Below, one piece after another: positions 26,001 to 34,435 of a DNA stretch of 64,000 nt. Each line of letters opens with the position of its first letter. Within the stretch, counting starts at the first letter, position 1. The position numbers and the translations under genes are program-made. The stretch lies in contig OZ004598.1 in NCBI GenBank assembly GCA_963924555.1, positions 5,368,858 through 5,432,857 of the forward strand, read 5' to 3'. Under the pieces are notes generated by a model. The model was not told the origin of the DNA, searched no databases, and saw only the letters and a list, made by a program, of their open reading frames with translations. The stretch is from Crambe crambe (Eukaryota > Porifera > Demospongiae > Poecilosclerida > Crambeidae).

Positions 26001-27529
26001 CAGGTACGTACTTAGACCATCCAATGGCAGGGCTCACAATAACAATTTCTTCATTGTCTGGCCTTTATCTGACCATTTTATAGCTATCAAAACTGCTATT
26101 AGAATAATCATGTCTGGACATAAAGAGTCATCTCCCACTGTATATAAATTGAATTGTGCTTGGTACTTTATCACTGCAGGCTACACCTGAGGGTGCAGCA
26201 GGAACTTGAGGGGAGCAGCGAGGGTGAAGGAGACTTGAACATCTGGTCAGAGTTCATATCAGATCTGTGGGAGAAACATCTTCCTCACTTGAGGGAGGAA
26301 CTCTATGGGGAAGGACTCTTTGTCTTCAATCCAAACACTGGTTGCTATGGTTTCCAAGAGGAGGAGGAAGAAGAAGGGGAAGAATTTGAGGATTGTGTGC
26401 TGACATCGTCCCTCCTTGGAGATGATGCTGATAAAGATGGTAGATACGAGAGAGAAGGGATGGAGTCTGTCTCTTACAGAATCCGAGACTCCCCAGGAAT
26501 GGAGGAGGGATCTTTTACCATCTTGTCTGAAGAAACACACACATTGGATTTGAATAGGAGTTCAAGTGATGAGGAAGAGGAGGGTATAGGGGGAGGAGCC
26601 TCCAGTACTGAGACCACACCTCTCCCTGGAGACTGTGAGTATTGTCTCATCTGTGTTGTTAGTTTTTAAAAAAATGATTTCTCTCTCTGCAGTGGAGGAT
26701 CGCTTGAAGAATGACCCTGAACTCAAGAAACGGGTTCTTTCTATAGTACAAAGTGGTACGTAACATGTGCAGTAAACTATGTCTAGTCAGTATATTATTG
26801 TAGTCTAGTCAGTATATTATTGTAGTAGTAATAATATGCTTTTTTTCCTCCTAAAAGATACAAGTCTAGAAGAACTGGCTCGAAAATTTTCAGCTCAGGA
26901 CGTATCTGACTTCCTGACAAAGATCCAGCTCCCTGAATATGCAGACAGTTTCTTGAGCTCGGACATCAGTGGAGAAATCCTCTTGGAGGCAGATGCAGAT
27001 ATTCTGAATGAACTGGGTGTGACCAGTCCTCTCCACCAGATGAAAATCATGGAGCTGTTCCGTAGGGAGCTCCAGGGGGAAATCCCAAGGTCAGTGACAT
27101 CAGGAGTTTACTGATTTCAAGGGAGTATACTGATATCAAGAGAGTGTACTGATTTCAAGAGAATATACTGATTTCAAGAGAGTATACTGATTTCAAGAGA
27201 ATACACTGAGAGTATACTGATTTCAAGTGTAGCTCCTGAAAAGTGAAAATAAAGTGCTTATATTGACACGATATTGAGGGCCAGTCTTTCATTTTCTCTC
27301 CTTCTCTTACAGGTATTCACGGGAGCACATGTCCAATTTCCTGCAGCAGTACAAGCTGGACAAGTATGGTCCCATGCTGGAAACCCACGGCATTGATGGA
27401 GACATGATCCTGGGGGTGGAGGAAAAACTGATGAAAAGCGTCCTCAGGGAAGTGGGCGTGACTTCACTTGTGGACAATTTGAAGATAAGGTCAAAGTACA
27501 AGACTTTTGTAAGTGATGACAATCCTTGA
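2970..27529 (+). CDS. Giant RNF213/mysterin-like AAA+ protein with C-terminal tandem SAM domains
   Basis: My splicing gives about 54 exons and 5,720 codons; human RNF213 has 5,207. The AAA core is clear. A P-loop spans the 10651/10713 splice (GAAGDGKTHYI, residue about 1890, AAA2). AAA3 has Walker A GETGVGKT (near 12541, residue about 2280) and Walker B VFLDEVNTSSCLG (13493). AAA4 has Walker A GAPGSSKT (near 14495, residue about 2770) and Walker B VVFMDEAG. Adjacent blocks such as AACNPHR and DYGSLDEHQERDYINAK agree with RNF213 as I remember it. Downstream shell-like exons retain the family's C-terminal layout (FQLGQLEEDMVTAFITGKP). I find no Cys/His cluster for the RING or the RZ finger of vertebrate RNF213. 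Two SAM domains close the protein (exons 26858-27089 and 27313-27529). My exon sum leaves one base over, so at least one junction is misplaced. Likely cytosolic; the ligase role is doubtful. Confidence 0.85.
4427..4457. repeat. (TG)n microsatellite
   Basis: An alternating TG run of about 30 bp in the intron after the exon ending at 4406. Confidence 0.9.
5573..5594 (+). repeat. Poly-C tract serving as 3' splice-site pyrimidine tract
   Basis: About 20 uninterrupted C residues sit directly before the AG of the exon beginning at 5595 in the RNF213-like gene. A pure C tract is an unusual polypyrimidine tract and a likely length-variable site. Confidence 0.85.
9262..9355. repeat. Intronic minisatellite, about 38-bp unit
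   Basis: Three imperfect copies of a unit built on AAGCCACACCCACT...TATA lie in the intron between exons ending at 9257 and starting at 9388. Confidence 0.7.
11793..12010. repeat. Dispersed repeat family, copy A (two units)
   Basis: Two units of a roughly 141-bp repeat fill the intron between exons ending at 11774 and starting at 12100. Each opens with CTAGGCAT..TGCTGAATGCTTAGA and contains a later ...GTGACCAATTT block. The same sequence recurs at 25420-25830 and 63105-63490. I do not recognise an element name; a non-autonomous transposon or intronic satellite would fit. Confidence 0.75.
13950..14001 (+). repeat. (GTTT)n / (TTTA)n microsatellite at a splice acceptor
   Basis: A tetranucleotide run that ends in the AG of the large exon starting at 14002, which encodes AAA4. 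Confidence 0.85.
15826..15905. repeat. Intronic minisatellite with CCACCTCTAATTAA unit
   Basis: Four imperfect copies of a unit of about 19 bp (CCACCTCTAATTAAAC) follow the donor of the exon ending at 15804 in the RNF213-like gene. Confidence 0.8.
16265..16385. repeat. (AAC)n-rich intronic repeat, duplicated
   Basis: Two blocks of interrupted AAC/AAT trinucleotides, each preceded by the same AACACAAGAAAAA...GCTCATTTTTGTATAAAC leader, show that a larger segment of about 90 bp was duplicated in tandem. Confidence 0.8.
16945..17032 (+). repeat. (CT)n tract of about 86 bp forming a splice acceptor
   Basis: An almost perfect CT dinucleotide run ends in CCAG at the start of the exon at 17033. It therefore acts as a greatly expanded polypyrimidine tract for an exon of the RNF213-like gene. 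Reading it as protein gives Ser-Leu or Arg-Glu repeats with no meaning. Confidence 0.95.
19694..19790. repeat. Intronic minisatellite with GTACAGAGTTCATG unit
   Basis: Five or so imperfect copies of a 15-21 bp unit containing GTACAGAG begin exactly at the donor of the exon ending at 19693. Confidence 0.75.
21095..21262 (+). repeat. C/T-only intronic tract (CCCTCCCTTCC type)
   Basis: Nearly 170 bp of pure pyrimidine on the sense strand, in the intron between exons ending at 21085 and starting at 21314. Similar tracts occur at 23020-23150 and 24685-24790 in the same gene. The template strand is correspondingly purine-only. Confidence 0.9.
23020..23152 (+). repeat. C/T-only intronic tract
   Basis: CCCCTCCC/CTTCCC repeats upstream of the exon starting at 23156 in the RNF213-like gene, on the sense strand, leading into its acceptor. 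Confidence 0.9.
23315..23455. repeat. Intronic minisatellite with GAGCATGCCCATAGGAA unit
   Basis: Four or five imperfect copies of a roughly 30-bp unit (TACACTGAGCATGCCCATAGGAA) fill the intron between exons ending at 23321 and starting at 23466. Confidence 0.8.
24685..24790 (+). repeat. C/T-rich intronic tract
   Basis: CCCTCCCTCC-type pyrimidine run before the exon starting at 24794 of the RNF213-like gene. Confidence 0.85.
25420..25830. repeat. Dispersed repeat family, copy B with inverted arrangement
   Basis: Units related to those at 11793-12010 and 63105-63490 fill an intron of the RNF213-like gene. Here one unit is inverted: the segment near 25519-25575 is close to the reverse complement of the segment near 25640-25700, which ends GTGAACCTAGGCATCATGCT. 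The locus could therefore fold as a long imperfect hairpin, as MITEs do. Confidence 0.7.
27108..27228. repeat. Minisatellite, about 21-bp unit, between the SAM exons
   Basis: At least five copies of AGAGAGTATACTGATTTCAAG with small changes occupy the intron separating the two SAM-domain exons. No coding function. Confidence 0.9.
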
Positions 27530-27907
27530 GACTTTTTTAAAATAGATAGATTCATTATTTTTCTGTTGTTATGTATAGACTTGTATACTTCCAGTCATTA
27601 TTATACATTGTGTTTGTGTTATGTATTAATGTGTAATACTTATCATGCCATGGTCTAGAATATAATTATATTTATTAATGTTGTGCCTCTGATATCACTG
27701 TGTGACACGTAATGCCATAGCTGAGCATATAATATGACATTGTAGGGTTATAATAGCTTCTCAGCTTTGCTTTGTAATTCTTCCCAGTCAATGCAAAACG
27801 TGAGAGAGACAAAATACTTGATAACAGGTCAAAGTTCATAAAAACCTTTTAAACTACTCTAGCTAGTGCCTACTGTACATGTGCATGGTGACTGTTCCAT
27901 AGATGGC
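27530..27907. other. Tail-to-tail intergenic gap
   Basis: 378 AT-rich bases between the stop of the RNF213-like gene and the stop of the SH2-WH1 gene on the other strand. They must hold both 3' ends. I see no gene in them. Confidence 0.6.
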
Positions 27908-28533
27908 TCAAGGTGATGCATCCATGGAGATCCAGAGTGAGTGGACTATGTAAGTTCTTTCCTTGGCACGCCACTCTAGTTTTGTGTGTAGAGATGAAGA
28001 GTCGTCCATCTGGTCCTCTGCCACGTGTACACTGTATGTCCCAGGTTGGATGCACACTTGGAACACTGTGCAAACATTGTAGTGATGCCCTGATATACTG
28101 TCATGGTAACTGCATACACAAAAGAAAGATTCTAGATCAATGCTGGGGCATGGAGGTGGGAATATGGTTGCAGAGTGTTCTAGCTAAAATTCTTAACACT
28201 ATACAAAATGACTTCCAAAAGAGGACAACCTCTCTACAAAGGATGTTCCAGTATAATAACTAAGGGGAATTCCCTATGTAATGAAGGGAATTAGTCTATA
28301 CTGACCCTTCTGTATAGTTGGAGAGGGAGCAGGCGCACTCTATGTCTGGACTCAGTACTACTTCTCCACTGGAATGGGAATGGATTAGTTGTCCAGTCCG
28401 CATGACACTGGCCACCCGCGAGGCAGGGACGCAGGAGTAAGCCACATGCCAACGCTTGTAAAAGTGCTGAGCAAGAGTGTGGTTCTGGGAGCTGAAGAGG
28501 AGAAATCCGCAAGGGAGGGGGAAAGAGTAGAGG

Positions 28534-28568
<35 letters not shown>

Positions 28569-31320
28569 GAGTATAAATAGAGAGAATCATAGACCTGAAG
28601 ACTTAGGAGTGTGGTGGGCTATAACTAGCTGGTTAAAGTTCCTGGGCCTGTTCTGACCTATGCATGAACTGTGACCACCCCACTGGAAGAGTGAACTGTT
28701 GAGGAGGACTACCAGCCACTTGGATGGTGGGTTTCCCGGCAGCACACTTCTGGCAGTAACAGCTGGCATTCTCAGGCCCCAGGGCAATCATGGAGTACTT
28801 GACCACAAGGTGGTCCTTGAAACGCTCGCATGCTGCCAGGAAAGAACACACATGTTCCCGCTGAAGAGGAGTGGTACTTTTCAGAGACTTCTTCTGCAAA
28901 AGCTCAGAGAGTCTAGAAGCACGCAGACTCTCTTTCTTCAGGTTTTCGTCAAGGATTATTGCTTGCTCTCTCTCCCTTTCTATAGCGTCCTTCTCATCCC
29001 CTGAAGCAGAACTAGACTCAGGAGCACCTAAATATAAAATAGACAGTCATTTCACAAATAGAGCTTTATAGCTGTCTGGGGTTTTTCATTAATAAGTACA
29101 GCATGTGGATATCATTGGGTGACATGGCTACTTACTGGTGAGGGTGGGGAGTTTCAGAGGGGCACCGCCTATCTCATATACTGTGTCCAGTATGAACTGG
29201 AGGGAAGCTTTGTCCTTCAACATGGCTTCGGTCACACCTGCTTGTTCAAATAAGTACTGCCACTCTTCGCTCAAATTCTCCACCTATTAGGATCATGGTC
29301 AAGACAACACTGTAGACTGAAACCTTTCGCTCTTATTTAATGATCTTTTACCACCTCATAGTTAGTCTAAATCACCTTGATCATTCACATAACTGCTATG
29401 ACTTTCTCAATTCTTGCCTAATTTCAGATTTCAAACACCAGCAGAGAGAGTGGATGATCAGCTCTCTCATTAAACTGGAAATTTGGTTTAAGAATTGAGC
29501 AATTTTATAGCGAATGATCAAGATGTCAGGTGAGTACAAATAGACTGTCATAGTGATATGATACATGATAGCAATGGACTCACATTGAATTCAGATGCTT
29601 TGATTCTGTGAGTGATTCTACAAGTCATGGAAGGGTGGGGTGATGGAGTATGGATGAATGAAAAAAAAAACAAAAAAAAAACCATTGGAATGATCAATTT
29701 TAGTGGACTGTCAAGTTTGAAGCAGGCAGGACTAACTCTGTGGGCCTCTGCTTGACAGTGGCTTCGGACTCGGTCCTGTTTCTGAGTTTGATGCTCCTGT
29801 CCTGCTGGAGTTTCACCACTCTGTCTACTTGGTGGAGGAAACGGTCTTTTTCCTGCGTATCTCCGAACCCGATACAAGTGATTCCATGCTGCAATGTTAC
29901 GTAGTAAGTAAGTAGCTTACATAGTAAAAACACTTTGTTATATGAGATGCATTTCTGGTCATATTGTTTATTAATTTGACATAAAATGATACATCATACA
30001 TTTTTGACTTAGTGTACATGCAGTGGAACTTCCGAATTATGGGACTCAGCTTTTCGTAGAGGGCTAGGGGTTGTCCTCTTTTAGAGGTCATTATACAAAA
30101 GTTTGTGAAGAGGTTTATTTTGGAGTGTTCATTGGAGGCTCCACTGTATCACCATTCCTTAAAAGCCAACTAATTTGGTGACAAATCCTCTGGCCACAAT
30201 AATTGCCACTCCTTACATCAATGTCTCAGAAGCACTTAACTTCATAGCAAGTGCCACATATAAGGAAACAAGCAGAGTCAAAATACAGCAGGCATTTTAA
30301 ATGCAAACATATTTTCCAGTGTTGAACCAACATGGCAGAGTACACTTATTTCCAGACTTTTGTACTCTGCTTTACACCTTTAAACTCAGACATAACTCCG
30401 TCATATTCAAGGCTGAATAGCTAGCTAACAACATGTGTACCTCAGAGAGAAACGTCATTAGCAGATCACTTGGTAGATCATACTGGAACTGTTTCCCAAT
30501 CTTTTTTTCTCTTACTACTATCTTCTCCTGCAAAAAGAGAAAAGATAAACTGCATTTCTTTATTAAAATTGCATATTACTTCTTTGTCTACTATTTTGAT
30601 GAAGTATCCCTTTTGCTCCAAGTCTTTGACTATCACAATCCAGTAAGACTTGTCTTCTTGAGTTAGTTCCCCACCGAGATTCACTGAGCTGTGTGCGACA
30701 CAGATTGTCTGCAACCATTGTGGATAAGATTAATGATAATTGGTGTTGCCATAGCTAGCAATCTCGGCTCACCACACTACGTGTGCCAAAGAGAGAAGCA
30801 AAAATATCAGTCATTAAATCGGTATCATCACCGTCTTTAACTCGACTAACAACTGCAAATAGTGGAAAGAGTGAATAGCTATTATTATTAGCCTTATGGC
30901 TATTCACCGTTGCTGGATTTTCTGGTGGAATCCTCAACACATGGACATGCTTCTGTCAGCTGCACTTCATCATCTCCCACTTTCAAGTTATGTCCAGTGA
31001 GAAAGAGTACCAGTTCATCTAGGGAGCTGAATTCAACACTTTCCTCCTCTGGCAGACCTGTACTGTCCATAACATACTTTCCACCTTGCTGGAATACCAG
31101 AACATGGTACATCCGACCCTTGTATCTAAGAATATATTAGAAGATTTACAACACTATTCTATTATTAAAAGGGGGTGTGCCACGAATTAGCTTACTTTGC
31201 AGAAAGGACAAAATTTCCAGGTTGACTCTGACTGTCTCTGATGAGGAAAGATCCGTCACGCCTTTGATTGAGCAAAGAATTAGCCCTCCTGCTTGAAATA
31301 AGTCCGTGGTAGTAACTCAT
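27908..31320 (-). CDS. SH2 - WH1 - GBD - Neuralized4-type C-terminal domain chimeric protein
   Basis: Ten exons (31320-31196, 31125-30908, 30852-30773, 30708-30580, 30527-30441, 29888-29709, 29283-29136, 29027-28658, 28491-28306, 28109-27908) sum to exactly 575 codons. Residues 1-95 are an SH2 domain: YYHGLIS, phosphotyrosine-binding Arg in FLIRDS, then FSSLDELVLFL. Residues about 120-240 look like a WASP-type WH1/EVH1 domain (IFASLFG, KGYFIKIVD, ITCIGFGDTQEKDRFLHQV). Residues about 274-315 match the helical half of a WASP GBD (LFEQAGVTEAMLKD). A charged coiled coil follows (331-370). Residues 376-574 resemble the end of Neuralized-like 4: a Cys pair CYCQKC, LPVGWSQF, WHVAY, GEVVLSPDIE and FQVCIQPGTYSV. 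No proline-rich region, WH2 or VCA segment is present, so direct Arp2/3 activation is unlikely. Likely a phosphotyrosine-dependent adaptor (inference). Confidence 0.78.
28291..28305 (-). promoter_or_regulatory. Splice donor deciding the phase of the ninth exon
   Basis: Two GT sites lie close together after the ninth exon of the SH2-WH1 gene. Only GTCAGT after position 28306 leaves two bases and so keeps the reading frame into the final exon that encodes FQVCIQPG. I used it for the gene model. Confidence 0.5.
28528..28571. repeat. (AG)n / poly-G tract in intron
   Basis: AG dinucleotides followed by a G run on the plus strand. On the coding minus strand this is a CT-rich polypyrimidine tract ahead of the exon starting at 28491. 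Confidence 0.85.
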
Positions 31321-31641
31321 GCTGCAATTCCTTTATCATAAATTAATAATTAATGCTATTGCAAAAAAATTCGTTTACATTTAATATTGCGGTAAACCTA
31401 TTCCAAACATGGGGGTGGAGCTAGCTTATAGATATGACGTCATTGACGCTTATTCTAAATGACGCCCATCAGTAAATAATGAATGGTTTTTCTCAGCCTT
31501 TCAAATATTCTTAATAGACTACTAATGTGTGAGTAGCCCCTTATTAAGCCCAAACGCTTGGCGTGGATAGGTCACAAGCTAACAGAGCGCTTATGGTGCA
31601 CAGTACAGGGGGGAAATAGCTGTGGGAAATAAACAGCAGTA
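31321..31641. promoter_or_regulatory. Bidirectional promoter region, SH2-WH1 gene / metallophosphatase
   Basis: 320 bp between two divergent start codons. A TGACGTCATTGACG palindrome near 31434-31447 is a perfect CRE-type (TGACGTCA) site. No TATA box stands out. Confidence 0.5.
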
Positions 31642-34227
31642 ATGGCAGCCATTATAGAGGACAGTTCAGCCCTATCCCCTCCCCCTCTTCACTCTCTGCT
31701 GCTCCAAGATGCTCAGATGAACACCAACTCTGCTGCTCCAGCTGACTCCATCACCATTCTTCACTTCAACGATGTCTACAACATCGAAGGAAGGGAGAAA
31801 GAACCAGTGGGTGGAGCTGCACGATTTAAGACTCTCCTGGATGCATTTCAAGACCTAACTCCCCTCATCTTATTCAGTGGTGACGCCCTTAGTCCTTCAA
31901 ACAGTGAGTGAAATTCCATGTCCTCAAAAATAGTAATTTTTAAATTAATTTAAATTTTTGTTATGTCAGATAATGAATATTGATTTACTGTATGACAATA
32001 TTATTATTACATATGCTCTTAAAAGTTCTTTGTACCATAGACTAGTTGCCATGCAAAAATTTCCCTCAATATTCTTCAAGACTTGACACCTAGATTAATA
32101 ATATTCATAGTGTGTGTGTTATAAGTATCTGACATTTTTTATCACAGTCAGTGTAGTGATGAAGGGAGAACAGATGGTGCCTGTTCTCAATTCTATGGGT
32201 ATCCAGTGTGCAGTGTATGGAAATCATGAATTTGGTGAGTCTTGAGCAACATTCCCATCACTGATAGCTTTGGCTATGAGGGGAAAAGGTGTTATGACAT
32301 TATGTACCCCCCACACATCTCTCAGATTTTGGAGTTGAGCATTTAGTGCGATTGGCTGGAGAGATGAATTTTCCTTGGCTGATGAGTAATGTAAAGAGTG
32401 CAGCAACTGGACGACTGCTTGCTGAGGGAGAGGAGAAGTGTATCATAAACTGGCAAGGAAGAAAAGTAAGCGATGAAGTCCCTGATATCCCATACCTCTT
32501 AATCTCTTCCTTCCCTTATAAAGATTGGAATGATTGGATTGGTAGAGATGGAGTGGATCGCGACTCTTGGAACATTAGACTCCAGTGATGTCCTATATAC
32601 AGATTACGTTGAGACAGCTAGGACGTTGATTCCTGAACTTCAACAAGAGGTAGTACTACCTACCATAGGTAGTATCACATCACATGGACAGTAAATGGGA
32701 GCAAATGTACTATACTAGGTGGGATATATTCCTGTGTTACTAGTAATGGTTGCCATTCCAACCAAAAGTCAGTCATCATGGTGTGAAAAATGAAACCTTT
32801 CCAATGCTCTACTTTTGTATCATACCTGGGCCCTGGTTATTTTAGACCTTGTAGAATAGAGAGAAGCAACTTACTTGCTTGATAATTTTAAAAGGTGGTT
32901 GGGACTGCATTGGATGAGGAAGGATTATGGTATTGAAAATAAGTGTTCCATTTGTGTAGGGATGTGATCTAATAGTGGCCTTGACTCACATGCGCATGCC
33001 CAATGATAAACGTCTGGCCGAAGAAGTACCGGAGCTACACATGATCCTGGGGGGCCACGACCATCACTATGAGAAAAAAATGGTGAGTTAAGCCTTCATC
33101 TTTGATATGGTGCAAGTCTAGAACTCGTTATTCAGGGATCCCCCCCTTTGTGTTGCTCTGTAGGTGAATGGAGTGTTGATACTCAAGAGTGGTTCAGAGT
33201 TCAGAGAATTGTCTCAATTGACTGTGACATTCCAGGACTCTCATTCCAGACCAGAAATAGTCGTGGAGCGTCATGGAGTAACCAAGGCACTCCTCCCTAA
33301 TCCAGGCATGGAAGCCATTGTCAACAAGTACCTAAATAAGGTATGTTGTTGTTGTTGTTGTTGTTGTTGTTATAAACCAGGGAACACTTGTTGTTGTTTT
33401 CTTGACAGGTGAAAGAAGGGATGGAAGAAGTGATTGGATCGGTGGAGTGCATATTGGAAGGGAGATTCAGATACGTGCGTACGAGGGAGACTAACCTTGG
33501 GAATTTGGTGACTGACATTATGCGGAGAGCCATGAAAGCAGACGTTGCACTTCTCAACTCAGGTACTCTACGTTCAGACTCTGTTCATGATCCTGGAGTC
33601 TTTAAAATGAAGGTGAGAATGATGATGTTAGTGCTCTAATAATTATGATCTTATTCATTTTTCAGGATTTGCTGTCCATCCTTCCCATTATTGACTCAAT
33701 AGTGTTGCTGGAGTTAACTGGATCTCAACTAATAGAAGCTCTGGAAAATGGTTTATCACAATACCCAAAATATGAAGGACGCTTTCCTCAGGTGTCTGGT
33801 TTATCATTCACCTTTGACCCTTCGCAGCCCAGTGGGAGCAGGGTGATAGTAGACAGTGTAATTGTGAATGGGGTACCTCTGGAGGAGAACTCCACATACA
33901 AACTGTGTACCAAGGGATACATTGGACAGCATGGCAAAGATGGTTACGATGTGTTTAGGAACTGTAAAAAGCTAGTCTCTGAGGATGAAGGGCCCATCCT
34001 ATTTAACATGGTCCGTGAACATTTTCAAAAGTGTTGCTCTGATGATGTGAACCAAATGGATGGAATCAGTTCAGCAATGTTAGTTAGCACTTTGATCCCT
34101 CCCTTTCTTGTAGTGTTTTTCATATTCTCCTCTTTCGTTGTATTTTAGGGAACAAATGAAAATCAACCCTCAAGTGGAGGGGCGGATTATATCCAGCTCT
34201 CATCCTGAGTCTTCAGGATCTGAGTGA
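31642..34227 (+). CDS. 5'-nucleotidase / UshA-type metallophosphatase
   Basis: Nine exons (31642-31903, 32148-32234, 32326-32465, 32524-32649, 32960-33082, 33164-33340, 33409-33612, 33666-34078, 34149-34227) sum to exactly 537 codons. All metal-site motifs of the calcineurin-like fold are present: HFNDVYNIE, FSGDALSPS, GNHEFDFG, THMRMPND and GGHDHHY. The second half (LGNLVTDIMR, LLNSGTLRSD, ELTGSQLIEALENG) is the 5'-nucleotidase C-terminal substrate domain. Unlike animal CD73, there is no N-terminal signal peptide, and the spliced C-terminus is polar (HPESSGSE), which suggests a cytosolic enzyme. The likely reaction is phosphomonoester or nucleotide hydrolysis; the exact substrate cannot be read from sequence. 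If the last intron is retained, a hydrophobic tail replaces the polar end. Confidence 0.88.
33342..33371. repeat. (GTT)n microsatellite
   Basis: GTT trinucleotides immediately after the donor of the sixth exon of the metallophosphatase gene. Confidence 0.85.
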
Positions 34228-34435
34228 TTCACTTCTCTCTCAGTCTCTCTCCTTTTTTATCCCTCTGGAATCAGATTATTTTTATCCCCTGAAATTATAC
34301 CACTAGATTCATACATGTGCGCATGCGCGGTATGTATATGGGCGGGGCTAGCTTCGTATATATAATATATATATATATAGCGCTCATGCGCGCGTTAAAA
34401 GGGGATAACTAATAGGGGTAGGGCTAGGGGAAGAG
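34228..34435. promoter_or_regulatory. Intergenic promoter with NRF1-like palindrome
   Basis: 208 bp between same-strand genes. TGCGCATGCGC at 34318-34328 matches the NRF1-type element, followed by a TATATAATATATATATATA run (34355-34378), which may include a TATA box for the CENP-N gene. Confidence 0.5.
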
